From Saccharospirillaceae bacterium (GTDB taxonomy: Bacteria; Pseudomonadota; Gammaproteobacteria; Pseudomonadales; Natronospirillaceae): 36,587 bases of DNA. Location: contig SKIB01000091.1 of NCBI GenBank assembly GCA_007116635.1, positions 1 to 36,587 of the forward strand, read 5' to 3'. Shown piece after piece: positions 16,326 through 25,279 of the stretch. The notes beneath the pieces are model-generated. The model saw nothing but the letters and a program-made list of their open reading frames with translations. It was not told the origin of the DNA and searched no databases. Every line of letters begins with the position of its first letter. The first letter of the stretch is position 1. Both the position numbers and the translations under genes were made by a program.

Positions 16326-18689
16326 CTAAGCGTAGCGTTTCAAAAGGCTAGGCACATCTAAGATTAAAGCAATGCTTCCATCACCAGTAATGGTAGCTCC
16401 TGCCATCCCTTCAGTACCCTGCAACATTTTACCTAGCGGTTTAATGACTACTTCTTCTTGTCCAATTAAGGCATCGACTACAAAGCCCACTTTTTGACTA
16501 CCAATGGAAACCACCACCACCTGGTCATTATCCCGAATGTCCCGCTGCTTCATAGAAGGTAGTAACCAGTGACCTAGATTGAATAAAGGCAGTGTACGAC
16601 CTCGAACCAGAACCACTCGCCGTCCATCAACAATATTGGTGTTCTTCATCTGTAAATTGAAGATCTCATCAACATTTACCAAGGGCAAAGCAAAGGCTTG
16701 TTGATCCACCATCACCATCAAAGTAGGCATAATAGCAAGGGTGAGTGGCACTTTAATTGAGATGCGAGTGCCTGAGCCCAGCTCAGAATCTATGTCAACA
16801 GAACCATTAAGCTGTGAAATACGCGTTTTGACCACATCCATGCCAACGCCACGGCCAGAAACATCTGATATTTCAGTCTTAGTCGAAAACCCTGGGGCAA
16901 AAATCAGGGCGTAACAATCTTTATCTGATAGCCTGTCAGCAGCTTCTTGGTCATACAACCCTCTAGTCACGGCAATCGCACGCAATTTATTGGGGTCCAT
17001 ACCTGCACCATCGTCAGTGATGCGCAGCAAAATATGATCTCCCTCTTGCTCTGCGGACAACAATACTTTGCCGGTTCTAGGCTTACCCTTGGCTTCACGA
17101 ACATCAGGCATCTCAACGCCGTGATCAACAGAGTTGCGTACTAGGTGCACCAAGGGGTCTGCCAAGGCTTCAACCAGGTTCTTGTCTAAATCTGTATCTT
17201 CCCCAACCAGTTCTAGGTTGACCTCTTTTTTTAGCATGCGCGCAAGATCACGCACAACTCGAGGAAAGCGACCAAATACCTTTTTAATTGGCTGCATCCG
17301 AGTTTTCATCACTGAATTTTGTAAATCAGTGGTCACCACGTCTAGGTTAGCTACTGCCTTATTCAAAGACTCATCAGCACGCTCACCACCCAGACGAACC
17401 AAGCGGTTACGCACCAAAACCAGCTCACCCACCATATTCATGATGTCATCCAGTCTTTTAGTGTCGACCCGCACCGTGGTTTCAGCTACAGCGGCCTTTT
17501 CATCAGGTTTATCTAGCGGTTTTTTATCTGACAATGGAGCCCTACTAGCAGCAGGCAAAGGCTGAGCTTTTTTCAATGCATTGCCTGTAGTACCACTATT
17601 GGCACTCGCCCCTGGAAGAGAAGAACTGGTGACTGCTGGATTTATAGCAGCCTCAACCTTATCATCTTTACTAGTTGTGGCAGTTGTAGCCTGACTACCC
17701 ACATCAGACGCCTTAACTGGCTTACTGGCTTCAACATCGGGCTGTTTGCCAGCAACTGTCTGCGTATCAGTTTCTTGAATGCCCTTGCTAGCCTGTTCAC
17801 TGGCTTGCTTGGGAGGGTTTGCAGCCGCTTTGAATTGACCCGGACCATGTAATTGATCTAGCAAGGCCTCAAACTCAGAGTCGGTAATTTCATCATCACC
17901 CTCTGTAAAAGCTGATAGAGAGCTTGTTTGATCAGAAACATTATCACTCGGACTACTTGCTGTTTCACTACTTGTCTGAGAAGGGCCCTCTCCTTGACCA
18001 TGCAACTGATCAAGAAGGGCTTCAAACTCTTCATCTGTAATCTCATCATCTTCAGAGTCTTGCTCTGCAGAGACTGCCTGGGAATCTGGCTGCTCTGTTG
18101 ACAGGCTTCCACTACCTTGGAGCTGATCAAGCAGCGCATCAAATTCTTCTTCGGTGATATCATCCCCATGATCATGGGTAGCAGCTTGTTGGACCTCTTC
18201 ATCCTCAGCCATGCGTTCAAAAGCATATTCTTCACTTGCCTGCTCAACCACATGAGATATGGGCTCTTCTTGCTCCGCGCAAACTTCTGGCTCCGTTCCT
18301 GCGGGACTTGCAAAATGATGCAACCTTTTTAATAACTCTGGATCTGCGTTTTCTGGCATCACTCCTGAACGGACGGCATCAAACATTTCGTTCACAGCAT
18401 CCAGCGCCTCAAGTACCGTGTCCATTAGGTCGGAGTCCACTTGACGCTGCCCATTACGCAAAATATCGAACACATTTTCAGCAATATGACAGCATTCCAC
18501 CAAAGGGGTTAGCTGTAGAAAGCCTGCACCACCTTTAACAGTGTGAAAGCCACGGAAAATTGCATTCAACAAGTTAGCATCATCAGGTCGTTGCTCGAGA
18601 TCAACTAACTGTTCGGATAAAGATTCAAGGATTTCACCAGCCTCAACCAAAAAATCCTGTAAAATCTCTTCATCAGCGTCAAAGCTCAT
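16326..18689 (-). CDS. cheA: Chemotaxis histidine kinase CheA
   Basis: CheA autophosphorylates in response to receptor state and passes phosphate to CheY and CheB. The 787-residue protein has P1/Hpt with His49 in FHTVKGGAGF, a long linker (about 130-405), the P3 dimerisation helices (about 405-470), and the P4 ATPase with N-box HLVRNSVDHG, DDGAGMDP and GRGVGMDVV. P5 is a CheW-like domain ending near KRYA. No obvious folded P2 (CheY-binding) domain is seen. Instead, the linker carries three copies of a motif EIT-x2-EF-x-ALLDQL-x-G (near residues 178, 217 and 268). An ideal AAGGAG precedes the ATG. It starts 11 bases after cheZ. Confidence 0.96.
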   Translation of the reverse strand: MSFDADEEILQDFLVEAGEILESLSEQLVDLEQRPDDANLLNAIFRGFHTVKGGAGFLQLTPLVECCHIAENVFDILRNGQRQVDSDLMDTVLEALDAVNEMFDAVRSGVMPENADPELLKRLHHFASPAGTEPEVCAEQEEPISHVVEQASEEYAFERMAEDEEVQQAATHDHGDDITEEEFDALLDQLQGSGSLSTEQPDSQAVSAEQDSEDDEITDEEFEALLDQLHGQGEGPSQTSSETASSPSDNVSDQTSSLSAFTEGDDEITDSEFEALLDQLHGPGQFKAAANPPKQASEQASKGIQETDTQTVAGKQPDVEASKPVKASDVGSQATTATTSKDDKVEAAINPAVTSSSLPGASANSGTTGNALKKAQPLPAASRAPLSDKKPLDKPDEKAAVAETTVRVDTKRLDDIMNMVGELVLVRNRLVRLGGERADESLNKAVANLDVVTTDLQNSVMKTRMQPIKKVFGRFPRVVRDLARMLKKEVNLELVGEDTDLDKNLVEALADPLVHLVRNSVDHGVEMPDVREAKGKPRTGKVLLSAEQEGDHILLRITDDGAGMDPNKLRAIAVTRGLYDQEAADRLSDKDCYALIFAPGFSTKTEISDVSGRGVGMDVVKTRISQLNGSVDIDSELGSGTRISIKVPLTLAIMPTLMVMVDQQAFALPLVNVDEIFNLQMKNTNIVDGRRVVLVRGRTLPLFNLGHWLLPSMKQRDIRDNDQVVVVSIGSQKVGFVVDALIGQEEVVIKPLGKMLQGTEGMAGATITGDGSIALILDVPSLLKRYA
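17838..18164 (-). repeat. Three peptide-motif repeats in the CheA linker
   Basis: Codons for residues 176-194, 214-233 and 265-284 of CheA encode near-identical segments of the form DDEIT-x2-EFEALLDQLHG-x-G, spaced 39 and 51 residues apart by low-complexity Ser/Thr/Glu/Gln sequence. The DNA copies differ at several third positions, so they are not a recent tandem duplication artefact. They are probably short helical docking peptides. Confidence 0.85.
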
Positions 18690-18700
18690 AGGCTGCTCCT

Positions 18701-19489
18701 TTAAAAGCCAAGACTGGACAACAGATCATCAACATCGTCTTGGCTGTTAACGACGTCCGCTTGGTTAGGATCAATTTGAGGACCATGACCGGCATGATCA
18801 GTTGTTTTTTCTTTTGTTGCCTGCAACTCATGCTGCACACCAGTCATTGAATCTACATTGGAAGCCATTCGTACCAAGACAACCAAGCTCTTTTCGATGT
18901 CTCTGACTAGATTAACCACTCGTTGGATCACTTGCCCGGTTAAATCTTGATAATCTTGGGCAACCATTATTTCAGACAGGTTGTTGTAAAGACCATCTGT
19001 ATTCTGAGCTAAAGAGCCGAGAAACTCGCCCATCTCCTTGTAGAGCTGGCGAAACTCTTCAGCGGACATGGCTCTGTTACCTAATTTGACCCATTGATCG
19101 TGCAGTGAACTTGCATCTTCTTTGATCTTAGTAGCAACGGGCATACTATCGTCCACAAGATCCATGGTTTTGTTCGCTGCTTTTTCTGTTAGGCTCAAAA
19201 CATAACTTAAACGATCGGTAGCATCTGACACTTCAGATAGGTTTTGAATTTCTGAAGCGGCATAACCCTTATCATCAACATGAAAATTGGTAATGGCTTC
19301 ATGCAAGGTTCTAGTTAAGCGACCAATTTCGTTAAACAGAGCTTGGTTGCGCGTTTCTTGGATGTCTTGAATCACTCTGACCGCTGCATGCAGGTCACCC
19401 TGTTCAACATAAGAAAACAATAGCTGTGTTTTTTCTTTTAACATCCGGCTAAATTCCTGAAACTGATCCGGCTGAGTAATATTTGTCAT
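18701..19489 (-). CDS. cheZ: CheY-P phosphatase CheZ
   Basis: CheZ speeds up loss of phosphate from CheY-P. The 262-residue, mostly helical protein has the catalytic segment AQDYQDLTGQV, in which Asp182 and Gln186 match E. coli Asp143 and Gln147. It also has the C-terminal CheY-binding peptide SQDDVDDLLSSLGF. It is somewhat longer than E. coli CheZ (214), with an extended linker before that peptide. It lies 6 bases after cheY and 11 bases before cheA. Confidence 0.95.
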   Translation of the reverse strand: MTNITQPDQFQEFSRMLKEKTQLLFSYVEQGDLHAAVRVIQDIQETRNQALFNEIGRLTRTLHEAITNFHVDDKGYAASEIQNLSEVSDATDRLSYVLSLTEKAANKTMDLVDDSMPVATKIKEDASSLHDQWVKLGNRAMSAEEFRQLYKEMGEFLGSLAQNTDGLYNNLSEIMVAQDYQDLTGQVIQRVVNLVRDIEKSLVVLVRMASNVDSMTGVQHELQATKEKTTDHAGHGPQIDPNQADVVNSQDDVDDLLSSLGF

Positions 19490-19495
19490 AAGCCT

Positions 19496-19888
19496 CTACT
19501 TCGCCTTATCGATACGTTCAAAGATTTTTTCAATCTTCTCTTTCAATGCAGCGGCGGTAAAAGGTTTAACCACATAGCCATTGACACCGGCCTGGGCAGC
19601 TGCAACGATTTGGTCGCGCTTGGCTTCCGCTGTAACCATCAACACGGGTAGGTCTTTTAACCGCTCATCGGATCTGACTTTTTGCAACAGCTCAATCCCT
19701 GTCATACCTGGCATGTTCCAGTCAGTAACTAAAAAATCAAAGTCACCGGATTGCAACATCGGCCAAGCCGTATTACCGTCATCGGCTTCGTGAGTATTTG
19801 TAAAGCCCAGATCACGCAACAAATTTTTAATAATTCGCCTCATGGTTGAGAAATCATCAACCACCAGGATTTTCATATTCTTATTCAA
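19496..19888 (-). CDS. cheY: Chemotaxis response regulator CheY (TTG start)
   Basis: CheY-P binds FliM and changes flagellar rotation. The 130-residue single receiver domain has the acidic pair Asp11-Asp12, phospho-Asp56 in VTDWNMPGM, Thr86 and Lys108 (VVKPF). The start is taken as TTG 19888, because GGGAGG lies five bases upstream and the first ATG (19876) would be 17 bases away; the resulting N-terminus reads [13 protein letters not shown] farther TTG at 19909 lies upstream of the ribosome binding site. It is the first gene of cheYZAB, 82 bases after fliA. Confidence 0.95.
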   Translation of the reverse strand: MNKNMKILVVDDFSTMRRIIKNLLRDLGFTNTHEADDGNTAWPMLQSGDFDFLVTDWNMPGMTGIELLQKVRSDERLKDLPVLMVTAEAKRDQIVAAAQAGVNGYVVKPFTAAALKEKIEKIFERIDKAK

Positions 19889-19970
19889 GGTTACCTCCCA
19901 CAATGCCAAGTTTTTGGCTTACCCTATTAGCATAGACGCTCTTTTCAGCTTTGCAGCAAAGGCGCAATAA

Positions 19971-20699
19971 TTATTGCCAATCTTGCAGCCGCGAACGTAA
20001 TCTTAGCGCTGCTTGTGAATGAATTTGACTGACACGTGACTCACTAACACCTAAAACCGCGCCAATTTCTTTGAGGTTTAGTTGTTCATCGTAATAAAGA
20101 GCCAACACGAGCTGCTCCTTCTCTGACAAATTTTTAATGGCTGCTACCATGTGCTGCTTGAGCTGTTCAGCCCCTGCAACCCGATCAGGTTGCTCGGCAT
20201 GAATAAGCCACTCATCACTTCCAAGCTCGCCACTCTGTGCATCCAATAGCTCATCAAGGCTAAACAAACGAGAACCTCGGCTGTCTTGTACCAACTCATG
20301 ATAGTCCTCAAGGCTGAGCTGCATTTCTTCGGCGATTTCATGATCCTGAGCCTCTCGTCCCAGCCGTATTTCAAGTACTCTAATGGCCTCTGCCAACCGC
20401 CTGCTGTTTCGATACACACTGCGGGGCACCCAGTCACCACGGCGAACCTCATCCAGCATGGCACCGCGAATTCGAATACCAGCATAGGTTTCAAAGGAAG
20501 CACCCTTACCACCATCAAAGTTTCTCGCCGCTTCGATAAGACCAATCATTCCTGCCTGAATTAAGTCATCAAGCAGCACAGAAGAAGGAAGCCTCGCCCG
20601 CAGATGATGGGCAATTTTTTTCACCAAACCCGCATGCGCCATCACCAGGTCATCTCTGGAAGACTGCGGCGACATGGCTTGGTAAAGAGATGCTTTCAT
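19971..20699 (-). CDS. fliA: Flagellar sigma factor FliA (sigma-28)
   Basis: FliA directs RNA polymerase to late flagellar and chemotaxis promoters and is held off by FlgM until the hook is finished. The 242-residue protein shows region 2 (SSVLLDDLIQAGMIGLIEAARNF... and SFETYAGIRIRGAMLDEVRR), region 3 (RLGREAQDHEIAEEM) and region 4 with the helix-turn-helix NLKEIGAVLGVSESRVSQIHSQA. Its ATG shares a base with the fleN stop (TGATG). A FliA-type promoter is seen upstream of parC in this window. Confidence 0.97.
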   Translation of the reverse strand: MKASLYQAMSPQSSRDDLVMAHAGLVKKIAHHLRARLPSSVLLDDLIQAGMIGLIEAARNFDGGKGASFETYAGIRIRGAMLDEVRRGDWVPRSVYRNSRRLAEAIRVLEIRLGREAQDHEIAEEMQLSLEDYHELVQDSRGSRLFSLDELLDAQSGELGSDEWLIHAEQPDRVAGAEQLKQHMVAAIKNLSEKEQLVLALYYDEQLNLKEIGAVLGVSESRVSQIHSQAALRLRSRLQDWQ

Positions 20700-21520
20700 C
20701 AGGCTGCTGTTGCTCCCACCAAACGCTCAACAAAGAATTCCATATGGCCTCGTGGGCCACTGGGCACTGGAAATAGCATCATTTTCTTGGCAATGGACTT
20801 ATAGGCTAAAGCGGCCTTAGAGCTTGGATAGGCAGTGACCACAGCTTTTTGCCGTTGCACCGATTTGCGTACCACTTCATCCTGTGGGATATCCCCCAGG
20901 TAGTGCAAATTTACATCCAAAAATCGCTCAGTGACCTTTACCAATTTGTTGAACAGTGATTTTCCCTCTTGATCGGTACGCACCATATTGGCAACAATGT
21001 TAAAACGATCAAGACGACAATCACGGTTGAGTAGCTTAATCAGCGCATAAGCATCTGTGACCGAGGTTGGCTCGTCACAAACCACCAACACTGCCTCTTG
21101 AGCCGCCTGCACAAAGCTGGTGACGTTACTGGAAATACCCGCTGCTGTGTCGATGATTAATACATCTAAACTGTCAGCAATGTCACTAAAAGCATGAATG
21201 ATACCAGCATGCTCAATGGCACCCATATTAGCCAAACGGGCAGTTCCGGAAGAAGCAGGAATGATCTTTATACCCTCAGGACCCTCGACCATGACTTCTT
21301 TGAGGTCACACTGACCGTCCAGTACATCGGCGATGGTTCTTTGAGCACTGATACCCAGCAATACATCAATGTTAGCCAAACCAAGATCACCATCAAACAC
21401 CAGTACCCGTTTGCCCGCCTGGGCCATAGACACTGCCACATTTACGGATAAGTTGCTTTTACCCACACCGCCCTTTCCACCTGTGACGGCGATCACCTGA
21501 ATTGGGGACTGTTTTGCCAT
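20699..21520 (-). CDS. fleN: Flagellar number regulator FleN/FlhG (MinD-like ATPase)
   Basis: FleN limits flagellar number, in pseudomonads by restraining FleQ, and acts opposite FlhF. The 273-residue protein has the deviant Walker A GGKGGVGKS at about 14-22, VFDGDLGLANIDVLLG (Walker A') and VLIIDTAAGISSNVTSF (Walker B). It lies 27 bases after flhF and overlaps fliA by one base. Confidence 0.95.
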   Translation of the reverse strand: MAKQSPIQVIAVTGGKGGVGKSNLSVNVAVSMAQAGKRVLVFDGDLGLANIDVLLGISAQRTIADVLDGQCDLKEVMVEGPEGIKIIPASSGTARLANMGAIEHAGIIHAFSDIADSLDVLIIDTAAGISSNVTSFVQAAQEAVLVVCDEPTSVTDAYALIKLLNRDCRLDRFNIVANMVRTDQEGKSLFNKLVKVTERFLDVNLHYLGDIPQDEVVRKSVQRQKAVVTAYPSSKAALAYKSIAKKMMLFPVPSGPRGHMEFFVERLVGATAA

Positions 21521-21547
21521 TCGTATCTCCTGTGGCCTGTGACAAAA

Positions 21548-22939
21548 TTAAGCAGCTTTGCTGTTAAAACTATAGAGCTGCAAACATTGTCGCCAAGTTT
21601 TTGTTATCAATGAGTTTAGACGAACTTTTTCAATGTCGTCAGGAATCTTGTTACCTGAGCTACTGTAAGCCAATGGCAACCCTAACTGAGCAGCCAATTG
21701 CAGCAAATGACCAATGGCCGGATTTTCATCCAACTTAGTTAGGATCATGGCATCTGGCTGACCTAGAGTTCTTCTTAGGTTTTGACAGTAGCTAAACAGC
21801 AAACTGTGCTGGTGACTGGCCGGTAAGCAAACCAATTGGTAAACCAAGGCATCCGCTGCTAATAATTGCTCGCGTATAAAGGCCAAACCCTCGGCGCAAC
21901 CACTGCTGTCGATGAATAATCTTTTGCCTTGATGAGCGGCAATGGCCTGGGCCAAACCTGAATCGTTCGTTACCGGACTGAAGGGTACATTTAGCAGTTT
22001 ACAAAGGGTCTTCAGGCTATCCATGGCACCCATGCGATACTGATCTAGACTAATGACCGCAACTCCTTGATTACCATGCTGCATCACCCATTGGGTAAGC
22101 AGCTTAGCCAAACTGGTGGTCTTGCCCGCGCCTGTAGGGCCTACAAAGAGCAGCGCCGAAGATTGCTCTGGCAAATGACGCAGACTGGGCACCTTAGTCG
22201 ACCACTGCGCCATGCGCTCATTGGTGCTGCCCGCGCACTCAAACTCAGTGTCAAGATAGGCTTGAGTGAAACCATAGTCTAATAATTGCTGCCACACCTT
22301 GGCATTGGCATGACTTGGCTTATTACCCTCAGCCCTTAGATTGGCTTCGGAAACACTGACAGAGGATGACAGCTTGGCGGCAGGTGACTCATGAGCCCAT
22401 GAAGGTCGGTCGACACTGGGTTCACGCTGGCGATATAAATCCGCCTTTAGCTCATCCATACTGCGCTGCAACTCGGCCAGCATTTGCCAAGGGTCCGGCT
22501 TACTCGATTCTGGTGCCAAAAACTCTGGCTCAGCTTGCTGATGGGCTTGAGGCTCCAATATACGGCTCAAGCCTGCTGATCCGTTGGCACTAGGCCCTGA
22601 CGCAGCAACAGTCGTGGTGGAGGGCTTGGCCACTTTGGCACGGCCGGCACTGGCTGACGGCAGCCCGTCAATTTTCAGTCGGCCCAACCAGGAGGCAATC
22701 TCTTTGCTGTCTAGGGATGGGGGCAAGGGATTGGCCTTAATGATCTCATCCTGATTAGCATTGCGGCTTTTGGCAGCTGGCGCAGATTTCAGTGGTTCTT
22801 GGTCTTCAACCTCGATCATGATCTCCACACCGCTGACCACTTTACGATTCGACAGAATAACGGCCTGGTCACCAAATTGCTGGGCGATTGCCTTTAAGCC
22901 CTGACTCATACTGCTTGCTGTTATTCGTTTTATCGCCAT
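21548..22939 (-). CDS. flhF: Flagellar placement GTPase FlhF (SRP-type)
   Basis: FlhF is an SRP-like GTPase that marks the cell pole for flagellar assembly. The 463-residue protein has a conserved N-terminal B domain (about 1-50), a low-complexity linker (about 50-210), an N domain, and the G domain from about 260. The P-loop GPTGAGKTT is at 267-275, SLDQYRMGA holds the G2 region and TKLDE is at 401-405. The G3 motif reads DSSG at 344-347 where SRP GTPases normally have DTAG. It follows flhA after 9 bases. Confidence 0.94.
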   Translation of the reverse strand: MAIKRITASSMSQGLKAIAQQFGDQAVILSNRKVVSGVEIMIEVEDQEPLKSAPAAKSRNANQDEIIKANPLPPSLDSKEIASWLGRLKIDGLPSASAGRAKVAKPSTTTVAASGPSANGSAGLSRILEPQAHQQAEPEFLAPESSKPDPWQMLAELQRSMDELKADLYRQREPSVDRPSWAHESPAAKLSSSVSVSEANLRAEGNKPSHANAKVWQQLLDYGFTQAYLDTEFECAGSTNERMAQWSTKVPSLRHLPEQSSALLFVGPTGAGKTTSLAKLLTQWVMQHGNQGVAVISLDQYRMGAMDSLKTLCKLLNVPFSPVTNDSGLAQAIAAHQGKRLFIDSSGCAEGLAFIREQLLAADALVYQLVCLPASHQHSLLFSYCQNLRRTLGQPDAMILTKLDENPAIGHLLQLAAQLGLPLAYSSSGNKIPDDIEKVRLNSLITKTWRQCLQLYSFNSKAA

Positions 22940-22948
22940 TCTTTACCT

Positions 22949-25198
22949 CTACTTGCCACCAATGTTGGCAACCACGGTGATCTGTTTATTATCAGGCATT
23001 TCTTGATAAGAAAGGACTGACAAGGGCTCAGTGCCCGCTCGTAAAAACCTTGCTAGCATGGTGCGGATAGCAGGTGCGACCAACAAAATAGTAGGCTTGC
23101 CCTCTGCTTCCAACCTAGCCATGGTATGGGCGACTGACTGTTGTAGCTGGTCGGCCAAGGCTGGCTCGATCATCAGGGCGTCAGAATTCCCGTCACGCAT
23201 GGCTTGCTGTACAGTTCTAAGCAAAAGTTGTTCCAGTTCTCGATCCAGCGTGATAACAGGCACATTGGGCTCGCTGCCAATCAGATTTTGCACGATCAAA
23301 CGCTTGAGGCCCGCTCGCACTGCCTGAGTTAATTGACCAATGTCTTGGGTTGGCGGTTGATGACTGGTAATGCTTTCGGCAATGGTGCGCATGTCACGAA
23401 TGGGCACATGCTCCTGCAGCAGATTCTGCAAAATGCGCAACAACTGCGACAGATTAATGCTGTCTGGTACCAAAGCCTCAGCCAGTTTGGCTTGCGACTT
23501 GGCCAATTGGTTAACCAGCTCCTGTACCTCTTCATGACCAATGAGTTCGTGTGCATGCTGACCCAGTACCTGATTAAGATGGGTCGCCACCACGGTCGAA
23601 GCATCCACCACGGTGTAGCCCAAGGATTGAGCCCGTTCCTTGAGTGTGGTTTCGATCCAGTAGGCCTCCAGACCAAAGGCAGGATCCTGAGTTTTAAGGC
23701 CCTGCACCTCACCAAATACCTGACCGGGGTTGATGGCCAGTTCACGATCTGGGTGAATTTCCGCCTCGGCAATGTTGACCCCCATCAGGGTGATGCGATA
23801 ACTGCTGGGCATCAGGTCAAGGTTGTCACGGATGTGAATGGAAGGAATAAGAAAACCCAGCTCTTGCGATAATTTTTTACGCACCCCCTTAATCCGGCTC
23901 AAGAGCTGCCCGCCCTGTGCACGATCCACCAATGGAATCAGACGATAGCCAACCTCCAACCCAACGGCATCTACTGGCTGAACGTCAGACCAGCTTAATT
24001 CTTTTGGCTCGGCTTCTTTTTCTGGTTGTGCTAGCTGGCTCTTATCCAGGCTGGCTTTGTTGGCACCAGCACCTGACTCCCCAGCAGAAGGAGGTGCGTT
24101 CCCACTTGCTAAAGCCGTAGCTGGCTCTGGCTCGGCAAACCAACTAGCCACCTGATCTTGGTTTTGTTGCTGCCACATATAGAATGCCAGTACATAACAA
24201 AGTCCAGCTAGAGTTAAGAATACCGTGGTTGGCATACCTGGGATTAAGCCCAGAATAGTAAGAATGGTGGCCGTCACCGTTAAGGCCTTGGGCTTTGAGA
24301 ACATCTGGGTGACGATCTGGTCGCCCATCTCTTGGTCTAACGAATTGCGAGTCACCATGATGGCCGCGGCCACGGACAACAGCAAGGAAGGCACCTGTGC
24401 AACCAGGCCATCACCTATGGTCAACAGGGCGTAACGCTCCATGGCCAAGCCCAGACTCAGATCGTGCTGTACCGCACCAATGGCAACCCCACCAATGAGG
24501 TTAATCAGCAGAATCAAAATACCGGCCACGGCATCACCACGCACGAACTTGGATGCACCGTCCATCGAACCATAGAAATCCGATTCTTGGCCAATCTCCT
24601 TACGCCTTGCCTTAGCGGTTTCGGCATCGATCAAGCCGGCGTTTAGATCGGCATCAATGGCCATTTGTTTACCCGGCATGGCGTCCAAAGTAAAGCGAGC
24701 GCTGACCTCGGAAATGCGCCCAGCACCCTTGGTGATCACCACAAAGTTAATGATCATCAGAATGGCAAAGACCACCAGACCCACAGCATAATTACCGCCA
24801 ATCAACACCTCACCAAATGAAGCAATCACATTACCTGCAGCATTGCCCCCCTCGTGGCCATTAAGTAGCACGATACGGGTCGAGGCCACATTCAAGGCCA
24901 AGCGCAGCAGGGTTGCCACCAAGAGCACGGTAGGAAAAACGACAAAATCCAAGGGCCGCATAACATAGATGGACACCAGCATCACGATCACGGCCAAAGC
25001 AATGTTGAAGGTAAAGAGGGTGTCCAACAACCAGGTCGGCACGGGCAAGGTCATGAGCCCTAGCAGCACCAACAGAAAGAGCGGCACCGCTAAATGATGA
25101 CTGATCAGGCTACGACCGCCACGGCCAAGACCCAAGGCGATGTCTTTCTTGGGTCGGGCGGCGATCTGCTTAAAGGGGTTGAGCGCTTTTTTTATCAT
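22949..25198 (-). CDS. flhA: Flagellar export gate protein FlhA
   Basis: FlhA forms the nonameric export gate of the flagellar type III secretion system. The 749-residue protein has eight predicted membrane helices in its N-terminal part, including the conserved LRLALNVASTRIVLL and GRISEVSARFTLDAMPGKQM segments. A linker of roughly 60 residues rich in Ala, Glu, Pro and Ser (about 365-430) leads to the cytoplasmic substrate-docking domain. It is longer than many homologues (about 690-700), mainly through its N-terminus and the linker. It lies 81 bases after flhB. Confidence 0.96.
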   Translation of the reverse strand: MIKKALNPFKQIAARPKKDIALGLGRGGRSLISHHLAVPLFLLVLLGLMTLPVPTWLLDTLFTFNIALAVIVMLVSIYVMRPLDFVVFPTVLLVATLLRLALNVASTRIVLLNGHEGGNAAGNVIASFGEVLIGGNYAVGLVVFAILMIINFVVITKGAGRISEVSARFTLDAMPGKQMAIDADLNAGLIDAETAKARRKEIGQESDFYGSMDGASKFVRGDAVAGILILLINLIGGVAIGAVQHDLSLGLAMERYALLTIGDGLVAQVPSLLLSVAAAIMVTRNSLDQEMGDQIVTQMFSKPKALTVTATILTILGLIPGMPTTVFLTLAGLCYVLAFYMWQQQNQDQVASWFAEPEPATALASGNAPPSAGESGAGANKASLDKSQLAQPEKEAEPKELSWSDVQPVDAVGLEVGYRLIPLVDRAQGGQLLSRIKGVRKKLSQELGFLIPSIHIRDNLDLMPSSYRITLMGVNIAEAEIHPDRELAINPGQVFGEVQGLKTQDPAFGLEAYWIETTLKERAQSLGYTVVDASTVVATHLNQVLGQHAHELIGHEEVQELVNQLAKSQAKLAEALVPDSINLSQLLRILQNLLQEHVPIRDMRTIAESITSHQPPTQDIGQLTQAVRAGLKRLIVQNLIGSEPNVPVITLDRELEQLLLRTVQQAMRDGNSDALMIEPALADQLQQSVAHTMARLEAEGKPTILLVAPAIRTMLARFLRAGTEPLSVLSYQEMPDNKQITVVANIGGK

Positions 25199-25279
25199 GG
25201 CACAGAGTCAAAATGTTGACCAAATCACAAGTTGCTTTAGTCAATTCAAGAACCGTTCCAAGATTGCCACCAATTAAGA

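Noticed and set aside
23333-23872. 179-residue plus-strand open frame opposite flhA
   Set aside because: Antisense shadow; the FlhA cytoplasmic domain is clearly encoded on the minus strand here.
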